A stretch of DNA of 50,497 nucleotides. It comes from Balneolaceae bacterium (GTDB lineage Bacteria; Bacteroidota; Rhodothermia; Balneolales; Balneolaceae). The translations under genes and the position numbers were made by a program. Positions 20,350-30,248 of this stretch are shown here, one piece after another. The first letter of the stretch is position 1; the number at the start of each line of letters is the position of its first letter. The notes under the pieces are model-generated. The model had not been told where the DNA came from. It saw only the letters and a program-made list of their open reading frames with translations, and made no database searches. The stretch is from NCBI GenBank assembly GCA_007127745.1, contig SKYV01000186.1, positions 1 through 50,497 on the forward strand, written 5' to 3'.

Positions 20350-20990
20350 TGGAAACAACAATAACAGGAGATATCGTGCAGTCCAGAGCAGTAGATCAAC
20401 CGGATATATGGTTAGGTCCACTCAAAAATCTCTTCAAAAACTTTGGAGACACACCTAAAGACTGGGAGATTTACCGGGGAGACAGTTTCCAACTAAAAGT
20501 AGAAGCTCGCGAGGCATTACGCATAGCAATACTTATCAAATCGATCATAAAAAAAATAGATAAAAAAAAACTCGACGTTCGCCTTGCCATTGGAATTGGA
20601 GATGATGCAAAATATGTCAACCGGGTAAGTGAAGCCACAGGAGAAGCATTTGTATATTCAGGCGAGTTATTAGAAGAGCTGAAAGAAAAAAAAATCCATT
20701 TAGGTGTAAAATCAAAATGGCCGGATTTCGACAAAGAACTAAATATGATGTTCAAACTGGCCCTTGTGATAATGAACTCCTGGACAAGCAATACCGCAGA
20801 AGTAGCCGCAATACTATTTAAAGTGCCGGGAATAACACAAGTAGAAATTTCAAAAAGACTTGGAATTGCACAGTCATCTGTGAACGACAGAATTAAAAGA
20901 GGATCGGTTTACGAAATCATTGAACTCGATCAATACTACAGAGACCGGATAGACACACTCACAAGTAATCAATACAGCTACTATCCATGA
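20349..20990 (+). CDS. SatD-like protein with C-terminal helix-turn-helix
   Basis: ITGDIVQSR, IYRGDSFQ, DVRLAIGIGDD, EATGEAFVYSGELLEEL pattern plus HTH ITQVEISKRLGIAQSSVNDRIKRG. Confidence 0.75.
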   Translation: METTITGDIVQSRAVDQPDIWLGPLKNLFKNFGDTPKDWEIYRGDSFQLKVEAREALRIAILIKSIIKKIDKKKLDVRLAIGIGDDAKYVNRVSEATGEAFVYSGELLEELKEKKIHLGVKSKWPDFDKELNMMFKLALVIMNSWTSNTAEVAAILFKVPGITQVEISKRLGIAQSSVNDRIKRGSVYEIIELDQYYRDRIDTLTSNQYSYYP

Positions 20991-21685
20991 TACTAATAAA
21001 GTTGATTTTAGCGCATCTGATCGGAGATTTTTTTCTGCAACCCAAAAAATGGATTACAGATAAAGAAAAACGCACCTGGACATCTCCATACCTTTATCTC
21101 CATTCCTTTCTGCACTTTGGGTTGATTCTTCTGATTTTGTGGGATATTTCATATTGGACTGTTGCTCTGTTTGTTGCAGGTTCACACTTGTTGATTGATG
21201 GTGCCAAAGTACAATTACAAACAGAACAAACCCGGAGCCTTTGGTTTGGGACAGATCAAATTTTGCATCTTTTTGTTTTGGTTGCAGTTTGGATGACGTT
21301 TTGGAGTGAAGTATCTGTTGCGATACCTGGCGAATCGTTCTGGATAATGATTACCGGAATTGTATTTTTGACATATCCTTCATCGTATATCATGATGAAT
21401 ATGATGAATCGATGGAATGAACAAATTAATACTGAAAATGAAGATTCTCTGGAAAGTGCGGGAATGTATATTGGAATGCTGGAGAGAATTTTTATCTATA
21501 CAGCCATTTTGAGTGGCTATTTGCAAATCATTGGTTTTCTTCTTGCAGCAAAATCGGTATTCAGATTTGGTGATTTAACCCGTGCTAAAAATCGAAAATT
21601 AACAGAATATATTTTGATCGGTACACTGATGAGTTTCTTGATTGCAATAACTACGGGATTGGCTACTGTCCGGCTATTAAGTTAA
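20987..21685 (+). CDS. DUF3307 domain-containing integral membrane protein
   Basis: ILAHLIGDFFLQPKKW...YLHSFLHFGLIL...GSHLLIDGAKV, multiple TM helices; overlaps the upstream gene by 4 bp. Confidence 0.85.
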   Translation: MILIKLILAHLIGDFFLQPKKWITDKEKRTWTSPYLYLHSFLHFGLILLILWDISYWTVALFVAGSHLLIDGAKVQLQTEQTRSLWFGTDQILHLFVLVAVWMTFWSEVSVAIPGESFWIMITGIVFLTYPSSYIMMNMMNRWNEQINTENEDSLESAGMYIGMLERIFIYTAILSGYLQIIGFLLAAKSVFRFGDLTRAKNRKLTEYILIGTLMSFLIAITTGLATVRLLS

Positions 21686-21704
21686 TGGTTTTCCAATATT
21701 TCGG

Positions 21705-22496
21705 TTAAAGCCGACTGATAATTTCTGTAACAAGCCTTGCAAAATCTTCTTTTCGTTGTTCGGCAGCTTTTTTTACTTCAGAATGGTCCAGCTTTCCTGC
21801 TTCCACACCAGCTGCCATATTGGTGATGAGAGAAACTGCTGCTGCCGGGATGTTCAGTCTGGAAGCTTCAATCAGTTCAGGTGCTGTACTCATACCTACC
21901 ACATCGGCTCCTAAAATTCGAAAAGCCCTGATCTCTGCTTTGGTCTCGTAATTCGGGCCTTTTACGTAGAGATAGGTGCCACGCTGAACATCGAGGCCAA
22001 TTTCTGCTGCAATTTTACGAACACGGTCTGCAATTGAATAAAGATTGTACCGAAAAGGCTCAGAAGGAAAGGGAGAAATTTTCTGGAATAGCCTGAGCAC
22101 ATCATCAATTACCATTAAATCACCGATGTTAAACGTCGTGTTGATCGCTCCAGCAGCATTTGAGATGACGATATTTTTTGCATCAAAAGCCTTGGCAAGA
22201 TGGATGGGTAGCGCAGTTGTTTTAAAATCGTGTCCCTCGTAGTGATGAAACCTTCCCGAAAAAGCGATAATGTGTTTTCCTGCAATCTTACCACAATAAA
22301 GCTCACCAGAGTGTCCCTGAACCGAGGTTTCAGGGAAGATTGGTATTTGTGAATAGGGAACTGAATGTGATTCTGAAATAGAAGACGAAAAGTCACCAAG
22401 TCCAGACCCTAAAATTACAACACTATCAACCTGGGGTGGAAATTCATTTTCTACAAGGTATTCTTTGATTTGATGTATATAATCAGGGATACTCAC
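21705..22496 (-). CDS. punA: Purine-nucleoside phosphorylase
   Basis: VVILGSGLGDFSSSI, FSGRFHHYEGHDF, ISNAAGAINTTFNIGDLMVIDD, GPNYETKAEIRAFRILGADVVGMSTAPE. Confidence 0.95.
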   Translation of the reverse strand: MSIPDYIHQIKEYLVENEFPPQVDSVVILGSGLGDFSSSISESHSVPYSQIPIFPETSVQGHSGELYCGKIAGKHIIAFSGRFHHYEGHDFKTTALPIHLAKAFDAKNIVISNAAGAINTTFNIGDLMVIDDVLRLFQKISPFPSEPFRYNLYSIADRVRKIAAEIGLDVQRGTYLYVKGPNYETKAEIRAFRILGADVVGMSTAPELIEASRLNIPAAAVSLITNMAAGVEAGKLDHSEVKKAAEQRKEDFARLVTEIISRL

Positions 22497-23320
22497 GATA
22501 GATTTTTTATTGCATATCCTTTTTTATTTTTACAATCAGCAAGGCAAAACATAGGGTGATCGGTTTCGTGGTAAGCCAGGATTGTAAAACCTTGATCACA
22601 GGCCATCTTTTTTAAACGTTCCCTAACGTGCATACTGTGTTTGGGATCAAAATCAAATTTGGCAGAAAAACTACGGTTGATGGAAATTCTCCGGCCAATC
22701 ACATCACCCGCCATCATAAATCGTTCCTCCCCGTTTTCGTATAAGAGTAGTTGATGGTATTCTGTATGTCCGCCAATATTTTTTACTGTAACATGAGAGA
22801 TCGGCTGCGATTCATCCGGCAAAAATTCAAGATTGGCTTTCATATCCACAAAATGGAAAAAATCTCTGCTCTCTTCATTTTCATCATCAATGTTTGAATG
22901 CAGTTTTTCCCATCCATCTTTGGATACCCAGATGTTTGCTTCCGGAAATGTGAGTTCCCAATAGCCGTTTTGCCGGTGAGCAATTCCTGCCATATGGTCG
23001 AAATGGAGGTGACTGATAAAAATATCTGATATTTCGTATTCCGAAACTGACAGGTCTGCCAGATTGGTGATCAAGGTTTCGATAGACGTCTCATCCCCGA
23101 ACAAATCACCAATACCGGCATCAAATAAAATGTTTCTTTCGCCATCCTGTATTAAAAAGGGATTTATGGCAAGTTTCAGAGTACCTTTAGGTGGTTTATC
23201 CGACTTTTCAATAGGAAAGAATTTCTTATCCTTTCCAACAGCAAAAGTCCCTTCATACAAGGGGGAAACTTTCACGCGGGATGTTGTATCAACCGCAGGG
23301 CTTAGTACAGAATTTGACAT
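22493..23320 (-). CDS. MBL fold metallo-hydrolase
   Basis: NILFDAGIGDLFG, FISHLHFDHMAGIA, GGHTEYHQLLL, AGDVIG, AYHETDHP. Confidence 0.92.
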   Translation of the reverse strand: MSNSVLSPAVDTTSRVKVSPLYEGTFAVGKDKKFFPIEKSDKPPKGTLKLAINPFLIQDGERNILFDAGIGDLFGDETSIETLITNLADLSVSEYEISDIFISHLHFDHMAGIAHRQNGYWELTFPEANIWVSKDGWEKLHSNIDDENEESRDFFHFVDMKANLEFLPDESQPISHVTVKNIGGHTEYHQLLLYENGEERFMMAGDVIGRRISINRSFSAKFDFDPKHSMHVRERLKKMACDQGFTILAYHETDHPMFCLADCKNKKGYAIKNLS

Positions 23321-24372
23321 CAGTGTTTTTTCTTGTTTTTCTTTTCAAATCTTTCGTATGCATCGATAATATCCCGAACAAGTTTATGTCTCACAACATC
23401 TTGCTGATCCAGATATACAAAAGAAATCCCATCAATTTTCTGCAAGATTTTCTGGATGGATATTAATCCGGATTCTTGCTGTCGCGGCAGGTCAGACTGA
23501 GTGATATCGCCGGTGATAATTGCCCGGCTGTTAAAGCCGATTCGGGTCAGAAACATTTTCATTTGGATGTTGGTAGCGTTCTGTGCCTCATCCAGGATAA
23601 CAAATGCATTGTTTAACGTGCGGCCCCGCATGTAGGCAAGCGGAGCAATTTCAATGACATTTTTGGAGAGGTAGAATTCAAGCTTGTCAAATTCTATCAT
23701 TTCTTCGAGGGCATCGTACAGAGGCCGAAGGTAGGGGTCAATTTTTTCTTTGAGGTCTCCGGGCAGGAAACCAAGATTTTCTCCGGCTTCTACTGCTGGC
23801 CGGGCAAGGATAATTTTTTTTACTTTCCGGTTTTTCAATGCTCTTACTGCCAGAGCTACCGATGTATAGGTTTTCCCGGTTCCGGCTGGTCCGATAGCGA
23901 ATAGAATGTCGTTGTAATCAGATTGATCTACGATATTACGTTGACCGGGTGTTTTTGCTGATATCGCTTCGCCGGTGTGGGTATGCAGAATGATATCTCC
24001 GGTGTCCTCCTGTGTCGGAATTTTTCCAGAGATAGATTTTTTACTTTCTGACTTGTTGGCCAGTGCCAATAATGTTTTTACATCACTTGAATGAATCTGA
24101 TTATTTCTTTTGGCAATCTGTACCATTTCCTGCAGAATATCTTTAACCAGTTCCACCTCATGCTTCGGTCCTAAAATTTTGATGCGATTACCACGAGCGG
24201 TAATTTTTGTTGAAGGGAATGCATTGTCCAGTTGCTGCAGGTGTTCATCAGAAAAACCGAGAATAACAACCGGTTCAATGTTTTCAATAAATAGTATCTC
24301 TTCAGAAAGTTGTTGAGAAGTATCGATATTTTTAAATGTTTGTTTAATCTTTTGATTGATATTGGAATACAG
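23320..24372 (-). CDS. PhoH family protein (5' boundary uncertain; no canonical start for the conserved N-terminus)
   Basis: FAIGPAGTGKTYTSVALAVRAL, RPAVEAGENLGFLPGDLKEKIDPYLRPLYDAL, FVILDEAQNAT. Frame stays open upstream of the GTG at 24156 to TAG at 24373-24375 and encodes conserved N-terminal sequence NIEPVVILGFSDEHLQQLDNAFPSTKITARGNRIKILG. Confidence 0.9.
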   Translation of the reverse strand: MYSNINQKIKQTFKNIDTSQQLSEEILFIENIEPVVILGFSDEHLQQLDNAFPSTKITARGNRIKILGPKHEVELVKDILQEMVQIAKRNNQIHSSDVKTLLALANKSESKKSISGKIPTQEDTGDIILHTHTGEAISAKTPGQRNIVDQSDYNDILFAIGPAGTGKTYTSVALAVRALKNRKVKKIILARPAVEAGENLGFLPGDLKEKIDPYLRPLYDALEEMIEFDKLEFYLSKNVIEIAPLAYMRGRTLNNAFVILDEAQNATNIQMKMFLTRIGFNSRAIITGDITQSDLPRQQESGLISIQKILQKIDGISFVYLDQQDVVRHKLVRDIIDAYERFEKKNKKKH

Positions 24373-24380
24373 CTAACAAA

Positions 24381-25091
24381 TCAAACCACATGGTCTGTTC
24401 CTGTAAGTGCCTTTTTTTGAAGTTCAGCTATTCTGGCAGGAATATCATCCGTTTTAAATACACTGCTTCCGGCAACCAGAATATCCGTTCCGGCAGACGT
24501 TAGTTTGGCTGCATTCTTCAAACCAACTCCGCCATCTATTTCTATAAGGAAATTTAGATTTAAATCATTTCGAATTTGTGCCAATTTACGCACTTTTTCA
24601 ATACTTGATTCAATAAATGATTGACCACCAAATCCGGGATTTACACTCATGATCAAAGCCAGATCAACATCCGGAAGAATCGGGCGTAAAAGTTCTACAA
24701 TTGTAGCCGGATTGATGACCACACCGGTCATGCATCCGTGTTGATGAATATTCTGGATGGTACGATGAAGATGCGTACACGCTTCGTAATGAACTGATAT
24801 TAAATCGGCGCCGGCATCAGAAAAATCTTCAATATATTGATCCGGATTTTCAATCATCAAATGAACATCCAGAAAGGCATCGGGCGCAATATGTCGAACA
24901 GTTTCAACAATAGCGGGGCCGTAACTGATATTTGGAACAAAATGCCCGTCCATAATATCACAGTGAATCCACTGGATGCCCGAATCGAGGCATTGCTGAA
25001 TTTGATCACCGAGCTCTGAAAAGTCGGCTGCGAGAATCGAGGGAGCTAAAACCGGGAGATTAAAATTCATTGTCGTTGTTTGAGTTTTCAA
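24381..25091 (-). CDS. rpe: Ribulose-phosphate 3-epimerase
   Basis: APSILAADFSELGDQI, HCDIMDGHFVPNISYGP, LDVHLMIENPDQYI, MSVNPGFGGQSFI, EIDGGV. Confidence 0.96.
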   Translation of the reverse strand: MKTQTTTMNFNLPVLAPSILAADFSELGDQIQQCLDSGIQWIHCDIMDGHFVPNISYGPAIVETVRHIAPDAFLDVHLMIENPDQYIEDFSDAGADLISVHYEACTHLHRTIQNIHQHGCMTGVVINPATIVELLRPILPDVDLALIMSVNPGFGGQSFIESSIEKVRKLAQIRNDLNLNFLIEIDGGVGLKNAAKLTSAGTDILVAGSSVFKTDDIPARIAELQKKALTGTDHVV

Positions 25092-25902
25092 TAGATTCGT
25101 CCTCTACAGATGTTGTATCGTTGATAATAGCGCCGGCTTCAATCTCTTCACGGGCATCAAAACGCTCAGCTACAATCAGCATCAAAGCTTCACCTTCCGT
25201 TAACTCCTCTTCTTCAGGTGAATAGGAGATGATGGTATTTGGGCTATATTCCCGGCTGGGCTGAAACCGAATTTCTCCAACACGCAAACCGGCGCGAATA
25301 ATGGCCTGCTGGGCTTCAGATAGGCGCATACCTGATACATCCGGGACATCCACCATGCGTGAACCCAACCCATCGCTCACGGCAAGATTGACAACTGTTT
25401 CACGACTTACCGTATCTCCCGGAGCTACTGATTGGCGTAATATAGTGTTACGGAATCGGGATGATTCATAGCTGATGGTTCCAACTTGCAGGCCGTGATT
25501 TTCGAGCTGAAGTTCGGCATTTCTGAAGTGCATTCCCAAAACATCCGGAACAACAGTTGTTGGAGTAACATCCGAATTTACAGTAAGATAAACTTTTCGG
25601 TTTGGTTTTACGATTTGTCTTGGAGAGGGAGACTGATCTATAATGTAATTGGCCGGATATGCAGAATGAGACCTTCGATCCAGAATTTCGTGACGAAGCC
25701 CGTAATTTTCGAGTAGGGTTTGAGCTTCTTCCAGCGATACTTTGGTTACATCCGGTACGGTAATCCCTTTGTTGTAATTGGTGTAGTTGGGCATGATTAC
25801 CAGATCCATAATCAGGGCAAATGCAATGCCGGCCCCAAGAACAGCACCAACTATCTTGTATAATTTTTTATTGGTAAAAAAGTCTTTCAACATTTGGATC
25901 AT
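25060..25902 (-). CDS. PASTA domain-containing membrane protein
   Basis: One N-terminal TM then three PASTA-like repeats (VPDVTKVSLEEAQTLLENYGL, VPDVLGMHFRNAELQLENHGL, VPDVSGMRLSEAQQAIIRAGL). Confidence 0.9.
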   Translation of the reverse strand: MIQMLKDFFTNKKLYKIVGAVLGAGIAFALIMDLVIMPNYTNYNKGITVPDVTKVSLEEAQTLLENYGLRHEILDRRSHSAYPANYIIDQSPSPRQIVKPNRKVYLTVNSDVTPTTVVPDVLGMHFRNAELQLENHGLQVGTISYESSRFRNTILRQSVAPGDTVSRETVVNLAVSDGLGSRMVDVPDVSGMRLSEAQQAIIRAGLRVGEIRFQPSREYSPNTIISYSPEEEELTEGEALMLIVAERFDAREEIEAGAIINDTTSVEDESIENSNNDNEF

Positions 25903-25923
25903 GTGAATAAAATAAAACTAATC

Positions 25924-26904
25924 TTAGAAAGTGTAATTGACAATGATTTGCCGTCCAGGCATAATACTTGAAGCAGCCTGAAGCCTGTTTTGTTTCAGCT
26001 TGAAGGTAAAATATGAATCAAATGCGGAAATAAAATGGTTTGCAATCAAAAGTGATGTAAAAACTCTGCTTCTTCTGAAGTCGTTGTTAAAACGGTCTGC
26101 CAGTTCCACCCCTTTATAAAACATGGGGCTTGCGTATTCACCGTTTCTGTCAATAAAATAACGCTCGAAATACTGTTCATCGGTATGGCCAAGGCTGTTG
26201 TGAAAAGAATCGTAATCTTTCCAACCCGCCTGATATTGATAATATTTGGCAATCAATTCGTAATATTGCTGAGAACCGTAATCGGGCAATACATGCGAAA
26301 AATTATTTGCGCCCAGATCGTCCGTTGTAACGTAAAGAGTGTTGCGTTCAACCTGCCTTAACGTTTCCAGTGCCACAACGCTCCAGTCTTCATCAGGGGT
26401 AAATGCCGGCTGATTTCCCTCAACCATATTCCTCAGTTCAGATAAATATGGATTATTTAATCCGTGAAAGTTGTGATAATCGATCAGCCACTCTGAATAT
26501 TGTACAACGCTCCAATTGTTATCAGCGTATTGTTCATATTTCCGTTCACCCGAAATTCCGCGATTTCTGTAATCCACAATCATATAAATGGAAAGTGCCT
26601 CAACGGCAATGAAAAGCCCGGCCCGTTTCCAGTTTCGGTTGGCTATTTGTGCTGATCCGGGAATAATCAGTGAACTGAAAAAATGGGCTGCAGAGTGGTT
26701 CCAGAATCCCGAACTCGATGGATGATATTCATTGTTAAAATCCGAATCAGTGGTTCTGAGCAGCACAGGAGTTATCAAATCAAGGGGTGATGGCTCCTGA
26801 TAGTTGTTCTTTAGGATAACATCAGATTCAATTTGATCCTGATTGCTTTGAGAGAGCAAGGGAAGCGGTAAAATAAAAAGGATGATACAGACTGTGTACT
26901 TCAT
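25924..26904 (-). CDS. DUF5683-like secreted/membrane protein
   Basis: Signal peptide; FFSSLIIPGSAQIANRNWKRAGLFIAVEALSIYMIVDYR. Confidence 0.55.
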   Translation of the reverse strand: MKYTVCIILFILPLPLLSQSNQDQIESDVILKNNYQEPSPLDLITPVLLRTTDSDFNNEYHPSSSGFWNHSAAHFFSSLIIPGSAQIANRNWKRAGLFIAVEALSIYMIVDYRNRGISGERKYEQYADNNWSVVQYSEWLIDYHNFHGLNNPYLSELRNMVEGNQPAFTPDEDWSVVALETLRQVERNTLYVTTDDLGANNFSHVLPDYGSQQYYELIAKYYQYQAGWKDYDSFHNSLGHTDEQYFERYFIDRNGEYASPMFYKGVELADRFNNDFRRSRVFTSLLIANHFISAFDSYFTFKLKQNRLQAASSIMPGRQIIVNYTF

Positions 26905-29900
26905 CAGGGATCAAAATCAAATGTTAAGCCAAAATAAAAGAGCACTTCTCTGCCATACTGAACTTCATTCAAACCGGTGGTGGTAATAAATTGAGACGGT
27001 AATGTAACGTTATACCGGTTCAGGCCATAAGTAGTATTCACAAAAAATTTCATCGGGAAAAGATAATACGAATTGAATGCAAATCTTAATTCAGCACCGA
27101 TACCGGTTTTAACGGAATCTCCGATGTTTAATGGCCCTCCCCAGCCATTTCCGGCTTCAAAAAACAGATGCCCGAAAATTTTGTCGAACGAATAGGGGCC
27201 GGCTTGCTGGTTGATTTGAGTGAACAACGGCCTGATAAGTGATGCGCGTGAAAACCAGGTACGCTGGCCGCCAAGGGCAAAATATGGGTAAGAACGCATT
27301 CCGGTCATTCCACCGGCATAATCAAGATAAAAGTAATCATCCGGGCGATTCAGGTAGGCAAAAGCCCGGCTTTTAATTAATCCGTTTGTCTGATTTGTGA
27401 TTCCAAACCCGATTTGTTTATTCCACTCCAGAGAGTGATTCCGGTCTCGCGAATACACCGGAGATAGAGTGCCATCTTCAATCTCGTAATCCTGCAATAA
27501 CCGGGCTGGCTGAAACTGGTAACCGATGGATGTGGTAATTCCTTCCGGGGCGATGTCGGCGTGGCGGGTTGGAGGCGTGAGGTCGATGTAATACGTAGCT
27601 GAGTAGGTAGCTCCCCTGAAATATTCGGATGTACTCCCCGGAATAAATTCCTGAAATTCCCGGGAGAAGAATCCCTCCACAGTTACACTATAAGGTGAAT
27701 AGGATGCACCCAGTTCAAGTAAACTCCACCGGTTCAGTTTACTTCTCAAAAACAGGCTGGCTTCCCACATATTATACCGAATGTCGACTTCACGCTCTTC
27801 GGGCAGGCAGGATGTGCAGGGAAACTCTTCAATGCCCAGACCGTTTTGTACATTCCGGATCTGATGATACACTTCCAGGCTGATGGTAGGAGACCAGCTT
27901 CGCTTAATGAAAGGAAGACCGCGATAATCGACAATCAGGAAAAGATCCCGATCAAGATTGTTGATGCGTGACGGGGAGAAGAAATTGCCGAGGCCATCAG
28001 CGGAGCGGGAACCGAGCCCGATCAAAGCGCCACCAAATACCGAGAACGATTCGGTAACATCCCTCGAGGAAAAGTAGGCGCCGGCCTTAAAATCTCTCCA
28101 CATATTTTGTCCAAAATCGCCAATGCGCCCGTCCCGGATCAAACGCGAATTATTTCCTTCCAGTTTGGAATAGTTATCGAACCGAAGAACCGGTAAAATG
28201 CTCAGTCCGGTTGTGGTTTCATTGTATGGCCTCCAGTAGCGGTTTTCGTTTTGGATGGAAAATTCCACATTTCCGGATTCGTCTGCCAGAGGCTGTAATG
28301 CCAGTAATTCTTCTTCTGATAAAAACCCTTCTGAGTCAGAGAATTCTTCATCAAGTGGCTCTTCCGGATTCAGATAATCGTGCCAGTTTTGGCTGGTTGT
28401 GGCCAGGTTGACCGATTTTTCAAGCGAAATACCGGAAATTTTATATCCGTCAGAATAATAATCGGCAACGTATAAAGAATCATTTTTTACGTGAGGCATA
28501 AATGCACCGCCAATCACATCCGTTATTTGATGAATAGAATCATCTGTAAGGAATTTTTTATAGATATTGAAAATTCCGCTGATGTCTGACGAAAAATAGA
28601 GAATTCCTTTTTCGAAATCGATCCACGGATCTCGAAAATCGACATCGTGGTGGGAGAGAACCGGCTGAAGTTGGCCGCCGGAGATATCTGTTTTGTAGAT
28701 ATTCCGGTTTCCTGATGATGCTGTTGAAAAATAGATCGTGTTTTCATCACCCCAAACCGGTGTATAAACAGTTTCTGCGGAATTGAAGTTGGTTATCTGA
28801 TGGATGTCTCTTGTGTCAGCATCAAGCAGCACCAGATTTTGGGTGCCATCTTTGAGCTGTACAGCCGCAATTTTATTTTCAGTGGGATGCCAGGCCGGGT
28901 CTTGAATACGGGCACTTTCAGTGATTTTTTTCTTTTCTTCCGATTCTAAATCAAAAAGGTAAATATCCTGATAGGTTTCACCATACCGGTTTTTTCTGGC
29001 CCGGCTGTAGGCAATTTTCCGATTGTCGGGAGAAAAGGAGAACCGGTTACTGATAAAATCAATTGAAGGATTGGAATAGATTCCATGAGTGGACATATAC
29101 TGTTGCCGGGAATCGTTCAAATCAAATCCGCCAATGTCATTGATAACGGTTTCGCTGTCATTGCTATAAATAACAAGGGATGTTCGTGCGTGATCACGGC
29201 CGCGATTGGTCAGATAAGCAAAATATTTTCCATTTAGGCTAAATTGGGGGTAGAAGTTGAAAAATCCGTTCGTTTCAATTTGTGTGAATGATGCCGGGTT
29301 CAGTCCGGAGATTTGCTGTTCATAAAAAGATTCCCGGTCATTCAGCCAATCATGGTAAAGTTTATCAGCAGGTACTCCGGTTACCTGTTTCATTACAGTG
29401 TTGAAATTACTGCGGCCGGAATTCGCTGCGTGTCGGCTCAAATCTGCAATAATATCCTCACCAAAACGATCCGTCAGATAGAGGGTAAAATCAAATCCCT
29501 GGTTATAAACCAGCTCGCGTTCAAGGCTGTTTTTGGAAGTAAAATGTCCCATCTGATGTAAATTAAGGGCAGTGCCGGAGAGAATCCGGGTTCTGAGCAG
29601 CATATCCCTGTGGGTGTCCCAAAAATCGTGATTCAAATTATGTCTTTGATATTGCGCCGTTCCCTCGGCAAACCAGGCCGGTATGCTCACTGTTGCAAAC
29701 GGGTGAGTGATAATTCCGCTGGGATAGCCGTACAGTACATCAGGTCGGCGTACATCTTCGTATGAGAGCCATTGCATGTAGATGGATTGTATCCGCTGGG
29801 AACGCTTCATGGAAGCTCCAAGCTGCACCATATGAGTGAATTCGTGAGTGATCACATTTCTGAGCCAGTGGTGGGTTCCCCGAAGAGGAGTGTCGAGTGC

Positions 29901-30248
29901 CGGTACCCATATCTCGATTTTATTATCAAAAAAGAAAGCCGCTCCGTTGGAGAAATCTTCCCTGTCCCGTAGCACAATACTCACTTTTCTTTCCGGTTCG
30001 TGTTGATAAAGTGATGTGACCGGGCCGTAAATTTCTTCAGCTATTTTTGATGTTTTCTGAGCTGAATAACTGCTTCCTTCCTGATAGTGAACAAAAAAGT
30101 GTTCGCTCTCGATAGTGTACCAGGGCAGGTGATTCTGCGGATACTCAAAATCAGCCGGACTGACCTGTGCATTCGCAGAAAGGCTTAAAACTGCCGATAG
30201 TATCAGCCCGATGATGAACCAGACAAGATATGAGTTGAATCGAATCAT
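26904..30248 (-). CDS. Peptidase-MA-like domain + TolB-like propeller + outer-membrane beta-barrel fusion
   Basis: HEFTHMVQLGAS...IPAWFAEGTAQYQRH; propeller repeats (FSPDNRKIAYSRARKN, DPAWHPTENKIAAVQ); C-terminal surface-antigen-like MRSYPYFALGGQRTWFSRASLIRPL...VLFYFGLTFDFDP. Confidence 0.8.
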   Translation of the reverse strand: MIRFNSYLVWFIIGLILSAVLSLSANAQVSPADFEYPQNHLPWYTIESEHFFVHYQEGSSYSAQKTSKIAEEIYGPVTSLYQHEPERKVSIVLRDREDFSNGAAFFFDNKIEIWVPALDTPLRGTHHWLRNVITHEFTHMVQLGASMKRSQRIQSIYMQWLSYEDVRRPDVLYGYPSGIITHPFATVSIPAWFAEGTAQYQRHNLNHDFWDTHRDMLLRTRILSGTALNLHQMGHFTSKNSLERELVYNQGFDFTLYLTDRFGEDIIADLSRHAANSGRSNFNTVMKQVTGVPADKLYHDWLNDRESFYEQQISGLNPASFTQIETNGFFNFYPQFSLNGKYFAYLTNRGRDHARTSLVIYSNDSETVINDIGGFDLNDSRQQYMSTHGIYSNPSIDFISNRFSFSPDNRKIAYSRARKNRYGETYQDIYLFDLESEEKKKITESARIQDPAWHPTENKIAAVQLKDGTQNLVLLDADTRDIHQITNFNSAETVYTPVWGDENTIYFSTASSGNRNIYKTDISGGQLQPVLSHHDVDFRDPWIDFEKGILYFSSDISGIFNIYKKFLTDDSIHQITDVIGGAFMPHVKNDSLYVADYYSDGYKISGISLEKSVNLATTSQNWHDYLNPEEPLDEEFSDSEGFLSEEELLALQPLADESGNVEFSIQNENRYWRPYNETTTGLSILPVLRFDNYSKLEGNNSRLIRDGRIGDFGQNMWRDFKAGAYFSSRDVTESFSVFGGALIGLGSRSADGLGNFFSPSRINNLDRDLFLIVDYRGLPFIKRSWSPTISLEVYHQIRNVQNGLGIEEFPCTSCLPEEREVDIRYNMWEASLFLRSKLNRWSLLELGASYSPYSVTVEGFFSREFQEFIPGSTSEYFRGATYSATYYIDLTPPTRHADIAPEGITTSIGYQFQPARLLQDYEIEDGTLSPVYSRDRNHSLEWNKQIGFGITNQTNGLIKSRAFAYLNRPDDYFYLDYAGGMTGMRSYPYFALGGQRTWFSRASLIRPLFTQINQQAGPYSFDKIFGHLFFEAGNGWGGPLNIGDSVKTGIGAELRFAFNSYYLFPMKFFVNTTYGLNRYNVTLPSQFITTTGLNEVQYGREVLFYFGLTFDFDP

